A stretch of 64,000 bases of DNA from Chloracidobacterium sp. (GTDB lineage Bacteria > Acidobacteriota > Blastocatellia > Pyrinomonadales > Pyrinomonadaceae), in the NCBI GenBank assembly GCA_016716305.1, contig JADJWP010000002.1, positions 434,001-498,000 of the forward strand, in the 5' to 3' direction. Under the pieces are notes generated by a model. That model was not told the DNA's origin. It searched no databases and saw only the letters and a list, made by a program, of their open reading frames with translations. Made by a program: the position numbers and the translations under genes. Every line of letters starts with the position of its first letter. Positions within the stretch are counted from its first letter, which is position 1. Positions 58,017 through 64,000 of the stretch are shown here, piece by piece.

Positions 58017-60626
58017 TCAACGGACCTTCAGCATCGGGTCGCCGATCAGCGTCCACGAAAGCCGAACATCGATTCCGCCGGGGATCGTTGATTTGGCATC
58101 CCTGATCAGATCGCCCATTCGCGGGATATTGCCGGCACCGAGCTGGTTGTAGAACCGCTGTGCCATGACCTCCTGTACGTCCGGCGTCGTGAGCCCCGTT
58201 GATGCCCACGCTGCAACACCTCCTCCGTTGTTCGAGAAGAGAAGCGTTTCAGCAAGACTGTCATTATCGATGCTTATAAAGAAACCATTGAGACAGGTCA
58301 GCATCGTGTAAACAGCTTCATTGCCCGGGTTATTGACGCACTGCGTTTGGCCGTTCGTGCAGGTCACGTTGAATATCGAAAAGAACGACAATGCCGCCCA
58401 ACCGCCGGTGGTGCCATGCCCTGCATAGTTCACAAAGAACTTGCCCGAATTGATCGCCGAAACAAGTGTTGCCTGCGAATTTTGCTGGCCGCGGCCAACC
58501 ATTGTCGCCGGTGCACCGGCAGGGAGTTGGTTTCTGATCCGGTTGCTCATGCCCTCAAAATCGTAACCGTCCGGCAGGTCGTAGGCAAAGAGGGTGCCGC
58601 GATCGAGCGGATTAACGAGAGCTGCTTCCCAATTGGTCACTTTTGCAAGCGTACTAGTGACCGTTTGCCCGCTCCGCACCGGGATGCGGCCGACTGCGAT
58701 CTCGGCAAGGCCGTCGCTGTTAAAGTCCGCCAGATATTCGTCGCTCGGGGTTTCGGTAAATATCGTGTTTACCGATCTGGTCGGGATATAATTGTGATAG
58801 CCGAAACCGCGGTAGTTTCGAGGATCAAAGAATGCGTCGCCAACGATCAGGGCGTACTGCGGCTGAACCTGCCAGGACGTATAGGCGTACTGAAGGAACA
58901 ACTTCACAGCATCAGAGCTTAGAACGCCGTAGTTAAACTCGTCATAGATCTCATCTACATTAACGGTCTTGACCGTGATGCCCTGTCCGCGCCGATAGTT
59001 GGCCCAAGCTTCAGCCTCGGCCATCCAATTCTTATAAGAAATGATGACGAGGCTTGCCGCTTCGTTGGGAACGCCGATCAACACCGGATCGAACGGAACT
59101 ATCGAAACCGGTGAAAGCATCGATGACGTGGTTGTAGCATGCAGCACACGGCCGCGAGCAGCCGGAAGATTGACGAAGAATGTTCCGCCGTCAACCTCGA
59201 TCGGCAAATTGATCAGTTCGGTCGGTGTGCTCTCGGCGCCGATATCGAGAATACGAATATCCGAACTTGCAAAGCCTGATACTTTTGCCGAACGGTTGTT
59301 CTGAGTGAAGAAGTAGATCTTGTTTTGCTCGGTCTCGTGACGTCGGTTGAAAGAGATCTCAAGCGAGTCGAAGAAGCTTGAGTCGCCTGTCGGCCCGGCG
59401 GACCGGAGCAGCAGGCTGTTGGCGCCCTCCCGCAGATACGATGTCGGGACTGTCAAGGTCGTCGAATACGGTGCCTGGCCGGCACTCGCTGCCGGAGTAA
59501 GAACCTCTCCGTTAAGGGTCATTGCCATGCTGTGAACGCCCTGCGAAAAACCCTGGAAGGCGACCTTAATCGTTGACTCGGGACGCGAAAAGTCGACGCC
59601 GGTCAGCGTGAAATTGACGGTAGAACCGCTCGAGGTCACTATCCTGCCCCAGAAATTCTCGGCGTGTCCATTGCGAATATTATTCGTAAAATTCGTCCGT
59701 TCCCGAAGCTTGAATGTCTGCGGGTAGCTTTGGGCAACCACATTTGAGGTGCCCGGTCGGACAACCCGTGTTCCGATCCTCTTTCCCGGTGTCGCTGCGT
59801 TTATCAAAAAGTAAGCCCGTGTATCGCTGTCGGGCGTGTCGACACCGCGACCGAAGAACTCAATGTAATCGCCGTTCGGGCCGACAATTATCGATTGTTC
59901 GACGCCATGATCGTACAACTGCCAAAGCGCCGGATCGGCATTGACATTAAAGCCGCCGCTTTGCAGTTCAGCACGCGTCACCCGATAAAAACCCTCTTTT
60001 CTGACCCCTATCCGAACTCCGTTTTGTGAAATGACCCAACGATGCATGTCAGGATCAGGTACAAGCGAGTTCTCAGCCACTTCTGTTTGCAGTTCTTTGG
60101 TCAAGGCGAGATCCGCACCAAAAACGTTTCGATTCTGGTCAGCGGTCGTTTTGCGGGAATTCCAATCGTTTACGAGAGCGCTTGCCAGCCCCGATTCGAC
60201 AACGGGAGTTCCATTGGTGCGCAACCGTCGGCCGTCCATTCCAATGCTCTCTATGAAGTAGATCGATTCGCTGGTTCCCTCTGGGTCGTAAACCGAGTAT
60301 CTGAGCCCTCTCACCGCTTGTTGACCATAAAGCAGGGCCGAACCACCGACCGGTTCATCGGTGATACGAGCCTTACCGCGGCCATCAACACGGAAGACGT
60401 CGAAGCCGAGGTTATCCCGTTCGACCGACATCTGCCATCGGACAAAAATGCCCCGACCGTCCGTCATCGCTTCGACGCTTTCAAATCCCGTCATGTCCAA
60501 AGTGGTCGTGGTTGCGGCCTGACGGCTCTTTGGCTCGCCTCCGCGGACAACGCGCTGGGCTGAAAGATCAAGAACTCCGGCGAGCGTCAATGTAAAAATG
60601 ATCGAGATCGAAAATGCTTTTCTCAT
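58017..60626 (-). CDS. Secreted C25 family (gingipain-type) cysteine peptidase
   Basis: An 869-residue exported protein. A signal peptide (ending near LDLSAQ) is followed by about 430 residues of beta-rich N-terminal region, then a caspase-like C25 domain from about residue 540. The catalytic His737 lies in FVNYAGHGTT and Cys778 in MLTCLNGFF, in the family order. The protein ends with SWTLIGDPMLKVR, as many C25 domains do. No extra C-terminal sorting domain of the type IX secretion kind is seen. AAGGGG lies about 11 bases before the ATG. It probably digests proteins outside the cell or processes surface proteins. Confidence 0.92.
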   Translation of the reverse strand: MRKAFSISIIFTLTLAGVLDLSAQRVVRGGEPKSRQAATTTTLDMTGFESVEAMTDGRGIFVRWQMSVERDNLGFDVFRVDGRGKARITDEPVGGSALLYGQQAVRGLRYSVYDPEGTSESIYFIESIGMDGRRLRTNGTPVVESGLASALVNDWNSRKTTADQNRNVFGADLALTKELQTEVAENSLVPDPDMHRWVISQNGVRIGVRKEGFYRVTRAELQSGGFNVNADPALWQLYDHGVEQSIIVGPNGDYIEFFGRGVDTPDSDTRAYFLINAATPGKRIGTRVVRPGTSNVVAQSYPQTFKLRERTNFTNNIRNGHAENFWGRIVTSSGSTVNFTLTGVDFSRPESTIKVAFQGFSQGVHSMAMTLNGEVLTPAASAGQAPYSTTLTVPTSYLREGANSLLLRSAGPTGDSSFFDSLEISFNRRHETEQNKIYFFTQNNRSAKVSGFASSDIRILDIGAESTPTELINLPIEVDGGTFFVNLPAARGRVLHATTTSSMLSPVSIVPFDPVLIGVPNEAASLVIISYKNWMAEAEAWANYRRGQGITVKTVNVDEIYDEFNYGVLSSDAVKLFLQYAYTSWQVQPQYALIVGDAFFDPRNYRGFGYHNYIPTRSVNTIFTETPSDEYLADFNSDGLAEIAVGRIPVRSGQTVTSTLAKVTNWEAALVNPLDRGTLFAYDLPDGYDFEGMSNRIRNQLPAGAPATMVGRGQQNSQATLVSAINSGKFFVNYAGHGTTGGWAALSFFSIFNVTCTNGQTQCVNNPGNEAVYTMLTCLNGFFISIDNDSLAETLLFSNNGGGVAAWASTGLTTPDVQEVMAQRFYNQLGAGNIPRMGDLIRDAKSTIPGGIDVRLSWTLIGDPMLKVR

Positions 60627-60696
60627 GTCTAAAACCCCTTTGGAAGATCCGGAAACAACGCTTTGAATTGGTTATTTCGATTAAATTACTACTTCT

Positions 60697-60725
60697 GGCC
60701 GCAAAAGGGAATATTTTTTGCGGCC
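60697..60725. repeat. Inverted repeat between acnA and the C25 gene
   Basis: Ten-base arms GGCCGCAAAA / TTTTGCGGCC with a nine-base loop, between the end of acnA and the start of the C25 gene (both on the minus strand). No good U-tract follows on the minus strand, so it is a possible but unproven terminator of acnA. Nothing else recognisable lies in the 244-base gap. Confidence 0.5.
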
Positions 60726-60870
60726 GCTATCAGTATTATGAAGGAATCGTTGCTGACAGCCGGTACAAACCTGGGCCTATTACATAATTCCGATTCCTCG
60801 AGATTTTATTCCGGCCAAAACCGTGCACCTGCCTACCTATCGGTCTTCACTTGCTTTGACTTCCTTAGGA

Positions 60871-63762
60871 TCAGGCGGCCGCATTGGCATTCTGGGTTAT
60901 CAACTGCCGAAGAACGTACTGGAGTATTCCCCCGTTCATATAATACTCAAGCTCTATCGGCGTATCGATCCTCAATATTACCTCGATCTCCTGTTTGGTC
61001 CCGTCGGCCCGATTTATCGTAAGCTTGACATTCTGCATCGGGCGGACGTTCGAACCCTCGAGCCCGGTCAGATCGAACGTCTCAGTCCCATCCAGACCGA
61101 AGGATGCTGCCGAATCGCCGGGCTTGAACTGCAGAGGCAAAACACCCATTCCGACAAGGTTCGAACGGTGTATCCGCTCGAACGACTGGGCGATAACCGC
61201 ATTTACACCCATCAATCGGGTGCCCTTCGCTGCCCAATCCCTTGAGCTGCCGGTGCCGTACTCCTGGCCTGCAAATATCATCAGCGGTGCGCCTTCTTCT
61301 CGGTACCGCATGGCCGCATCATAGATCGTCATCTCGTCTCCCGATGGATAGTGCTTTGTAAAACCACCCTCGATCGGAGTGACCATCGTATTCTTGATGC
61401 GAACATTTGCGAACGTCCCGCGAAGCATCACCCGGTCATTTCCTCGGCGCGATCCGTACGAGTTGAAATCCTGAGGCTCGACGCCATTTTCCTGCAGATA
61501 CTTGCCCGCCGGCGAATTCGCCTTGATCGCACCGGCCGGAGAAATATGATCTGTCGTGACCGAATCGCCAAAGATCGCTAACGCTCTTGCACCATGAAAG
61601 TCCGAAAAACGGCCCGATTCCATCGAAAAATCCTCAAAGAACGGAGGTTCCTGAATGTAGGTCGAGTTTGCGTCCCACTCATATAAAGTGCCCGTTGTCG
61701 ATCGGACGTCATTCCAAAGCGGATTTTGCTCAGCAAACTCGGTGTAGAGCCGCTTGTAGGTTTCGGGATCATACGCTGTTTGCAGCATTTCGCGCACCTC
61801 ATCTAGCGAGGCCCAGATGTCTTTTAGGTAGACCTCATTGCCATCTTTGTCCAAACCGATCGGATCAAGGTTCACGTCCTTCAGCACCGTGCCGGCCAAC
61901 GCATAAGCTACGACCAAAGGCGGCGACATCAGGAAATTTGCCTTGATATTCTGATGGACACGAGCTTCGAAATTGCGATTGCCCGAAAGGACCGAGGCCG
62001 CGATTATGTCATTTTCAACGATCTCTTCTTCGATCGCCGGATCGAGCGGACCCGAATTACCGATGCAGGTCGTACAACCGTAACCGACGAGATTGAAACC
62101 GATCTCGTTCAAGTACTTTTGAAGGCCCGCCTTTTCAAGATATTCGGTGACGACCCTCGAACCGGGTGCAAGCGACGTTTTGACATATGCAGGGACCTTC
62201 ATCCCGCGTTCGGCTGCCTTTTTTGCGACGATCCCTGCGGCGATCATCACCGAAGGATTCGAGGTGTTCGTGCATGACGTGATGGCCGCGATCAAAACAT
62301 CACCGTTACCGATATTCGTTTGCGCAGGCGGACAATCTGCTCCATCCGGATCGACCCGATTCGGTGTAGGACGATTGTTCATCATCTCGACCTCGGATCG
62401 AACGTTTGTGTCTGCCGTACTGTCATTCCCGGACTGCACGACAGGTGACGACCTTTGGCTTTGGTCGCCGCCGCCGGAGACAAAGCCGTCCGAAGTCTCA
62501 CACATCGTGACGACAAATCTCTGTTCAAGGTCCTCGGCCGATTTGCCGTAACCGCCATCCGCAACCGAAAGCGAAAAGAGCTCCTTGAACCGGTCGTCAA
62601 GATTCGACAGTTCGATCCGATCCTGTGGGCGCTTTGGCCCGGCGACTGCAGGATTGATGGTCCCAAGATCGAGATCGATGACCGTTGAATAGTCGACATC
62701 GCCGTCGCGCGGGATACCAAACATTCCTTGTGCCGTGTAGTACGACCGGATCGTATCTATCTGCTCTTGAGGGCGACCGGTTGCCGCAAAATAATCAAGT
62801 GTCTTGTCGTCGACGCCAAAGAAACCCATCGTCGCTCCATATTCCGGAGCCATATTGGCAATGGTCGCACGGTCGGTGGCGTTCAATGCCGCCGCGCCGT
62901 CACCAAAAAACTCGACGAACTTACCGACCACATTCGCCTTCCGCAGCATCTCGGTTATCCGAAGTACGAGATCGGTAGCGGTTGACCCCTGTGATAACTC
63001 GCCGGACAAGTGAACGCCGACAACGTCGGGCGTTAGAAAATACACCGGCTGTCCGAGCATCCCCGCTTCCGCTTCGATTCCGCCGACCCCCCAACCGACG
63101 ATCCCAAGGCCGTTGATCATCGTCGTGTGCGAATCGGTTCCGACCAGTGTATCCGGGAAATAGACCCCGTCTTTCTCGAAAACACCTTTCGCCAGATATT
63201 CGAGGTTGACCTGATGCACAATGCCGATTCCGGGCGGGATAACAGAGAATCCTTTGAACGCCTGTGTTCCCCACTTCAAGAAGCGGTATCGCTGTTCGTT
63301 CCGGCGAAACTCCATTTCCATGTTCTGCTGATACGCCGATTCGCTGCCCGCGTAATCGACCTGAACGGAATGGTCGATGACAAGATCGACCGGTACAAGC
63401 GGTTCAATGATCCCGACATTCTTACCCATTCGGCTGACAGCAGATCGCATCGCGGCAAGATCGACCAAAAGCGGAACGCCCGTGAAATCCTGCAGTATGA
63501 CTCTCGCGACGACGAAGGGTATCTCAGCCGTGCGCTCCGAATTGGGAAGCCAACCGGCCAAAGCTCTTACGTTGTCCTCAGACACTTTCTTTCCGCCGTC
63601 AAAATTGCGAAGCACCGATTCGAGGACTATTCGGATCGAGACCGGCAGGCGCGAAATGTTGCCAATACCGGCTTCTTCAAGCTTCGGAAGCGAATAAAAA
63701 AACGCGTCCGAACCGTAACCGGTCTTAAAAACCTGTTTTGAATCAAAAAGTGAGTTCGTCAT
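60871..63762 (-). CDS. acnA: Aconitate hydratase A with an unusual low-complexity insertion
   Basis: TCA-cycle enzyme interconverting citrate and isocitrate. The 963-residue protein follows the AcnA/IRP1 layout, with VGTDSHTTMINGLG and FGDSVTTDHISPAG. The 4Fe-4S ligands are Cys497 (ITSCTNTSNP), Cys563 and Cys566 (YGCTTCIG), and the C-terminal swivel region reads GTGSSRDWAAKGT. Residues about 424-485, just before the first cluster Cys, are replaced or enlarged by a Ser/Asp/Gln/Asn-rich stretch (GGGDQSQRSSP, NNRPTPNRVDPDG) not typical of the family. This helps explain the length (Escherichia coli AcnA has 891). It is monocistronic. Confidence 0.95.
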   Translation of the reverse strand: MTNSLFDSKQVFKTGYGSDAFFYSLPKLEEAGIGNISRLPVSIRIVLESVLRNFDGGKKVSEDNVRALAGWLPNSERTAEIPFVVARVILQDFTGVPLLVDLAAMRSAVSRMGKNVGIIEPLVPVDLVIDHSVQVDYAGSESAYQQNMEMEFRRNEQRYRFLKWGTQAFKGFSVIPPGIGIVHQVNLEYLAKGVFEKDGVYFPDTLVGTDSHTTMINGLGIVGWGVGGIEAEAGMLGQPVYFLTPDVVGVHLSGELSQGSTATDLVLRITEMLRKANVVGKFVEFFGDGAAALNATDRATIANMAPEYGATMGFFGVDDKTLDYFAATGRPQEQIDTIRSYYTAQGMFGIPRDGDVDYSTVIDLDLGTINPAVAGPKRPQDRIELSNLDDRFKELFSLSVADGGYGKSAEDLEQRFVVTMCETSDGFVSGGGDQSQRSSPVVQSGNDSTADTNVRSEVEMMNNRPTPNRVDPDGADCPPAQTNIGNGDVLIAAITSCTNTSNPSVMIAAGIVAKKAAERGMKVPAYVKTSLAPGSRVVTEYLEKAGLQKYLNEIGFNLVGYGCTTCIGNSGPLDPAIEEEIVENDIIAASVLSGNRNFEARVHQNIKANFLMSPPLVVAYALAGTVLKDVNLDPIGLDKDGNEVYLKDIWASLDEVREMLQTAYDPETYKRLYTEFAEQNPLWNDVRSTTGTLYEWDANSTYIQEPPFFEDFSMESGRFSDFHGARALAIFGDSVTTDHISPAGAIKANSPAGKYLQENGVEPQDFNSYGSRRGNDRVMLRGTFANVRIKNTMVTPIEGGFTKHYPSGDEMTIYDAAMRYREEGAPLMIFAGQEYGTGSSRDWAAKGTRLMGVNAVIAQSFERIHRSNLVGMGVLPLQFKPGDSAASFGLDGTETFDLTGLEGSNVRPMQNVKLTINRADGTKQEIEVILRIDTPIELEYYMNGGILQYVLRQLITQNANAAA

Positions 63763-64000
63763 AGAAATAAATTCGCAGTGCTTAGGGTTGAAATGCTTCT
63801 TCGGTGTATGAAAACTCGCTACGCTCGCAGGCGCAGCGACCGCACGAGAACCTTTTATTTTAGCATATCCTCAAACGGTGCTCGACGTCGCCGGTTATCC
63901 GCGACAGAACCGTCTCACGATATCCGCTTACCATCCCTTCCGCTTCTGATCCTGTTCAGCCAGTTAAGCCATCGGTATTTGTAGGGTCTCGGCGCTATCA
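63763..64000. other. Upstream region of acnA
   Basis: No gene is recognised in the last 238 bases. The plus-strand open frame at 63778-63984 has no ribosome binding site or family resemblance. The stretch presumably contains the acnA promoter; I could not assign boxes with confidence. Confidence 0.5.

Overview
The window looks like a chromosome segment of an Acidobacteriota bacterium, most likely class Blastocatellia (Pyrinomonadaceae-like). This is inferred from a von Willebrand-type protein of the acidobacterial VWFA-related kind, a ResB/CcsA cytochrome c maturation system, moderate GC content (estimated by eye, low-to-mid fifties) and a large set of secreted peptidases. I saw no phage, insertion sequence, CRISPR array or plasmid function.

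Layout. 1-5.1 kb: three exported peptidases (M28, S9, M1). 5.1-5.6 kb: a convincing cyclic-di-AMP (ydaO-type) riboswitch on the minus strand, followed by a terminator but no obvious target gene. 5.6-11.7 kb: respiratory assembly genes, namely DUF420, cytochrome oxidase subunit III and heme o synthase on the minus strand, and ResB, CcsA and a TPR protein on the plus strand. 11.7-19.1 kb: an unknown exported protein, an aminoglycoside-6'-acetyltransferase-like enzyme, an S41 protease homologue without its catalytic dyad, RuvX, a penicillin acylase homologue and an aldehyde dehydrogenase. 19.2-27.5 kb: tRNA-Arg, then the histidine utilisation cluster. hutU is divergent from a tightly packed yciI-like/hutI/NTF2-like/hutH operon that continues into two tandem M15-like zinc peptidase homologues. 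27.5-32.5 kb: a repeat-like non-coding stretch, a TPR protein, a Cys-ending small protein convergent with a B12-radical SAM enzyme, an arginase-fold protein lacking metal ligands, and a GlsB-type membrane protein. 32.7-37.4 kb: tRNA-Val, a structured leader, and thrS-infC-(M28 peptidase)-rpmI-rplT, with infC starting at ATC. 37.4-40.5 kb: threonine degradation genes kbl and tdh with two unknown small genes between them. 40.6-45 kb: pheS-pheT-zapB-like-zapA and an independent structured RNA unit, possibly 6S RNA. 45-51 kb: coiled-coil, VWA and zinc-ribbon proteins, a sugar dehydrogenase/isomerase pair and a frameshifted lytic transglycosylase. 50.7-58 kb: threonine deaminase, an SPFH protein, glutathione peroxidase, MltG, a HAD phosphatase, and two cyclophilins around D-aminoacyl-tRNA deacylase, then tRNA-Arg. 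58-63.8 kb: a gingipain-type C25 peptidase and aconitase.

Together the genes suggest an aerobic heterotroph living on protein and amino acids: peptides are degraded outside the cytoplasm, histidine and threonine are catabolised, and carbon is respired through the TCA cycle and a heme-copper oxidase. The most interesting points are the apparently targetless c-di-AMP riboswitch, two degenerate enzymes that keep their fold but lose catalytic or metal residues (S41 and arginase families), the peptidase gene inside the IF3-L35-L20 operon, the peptidase homologues coupled to hutH, and the RNA gene downstream of zapA.
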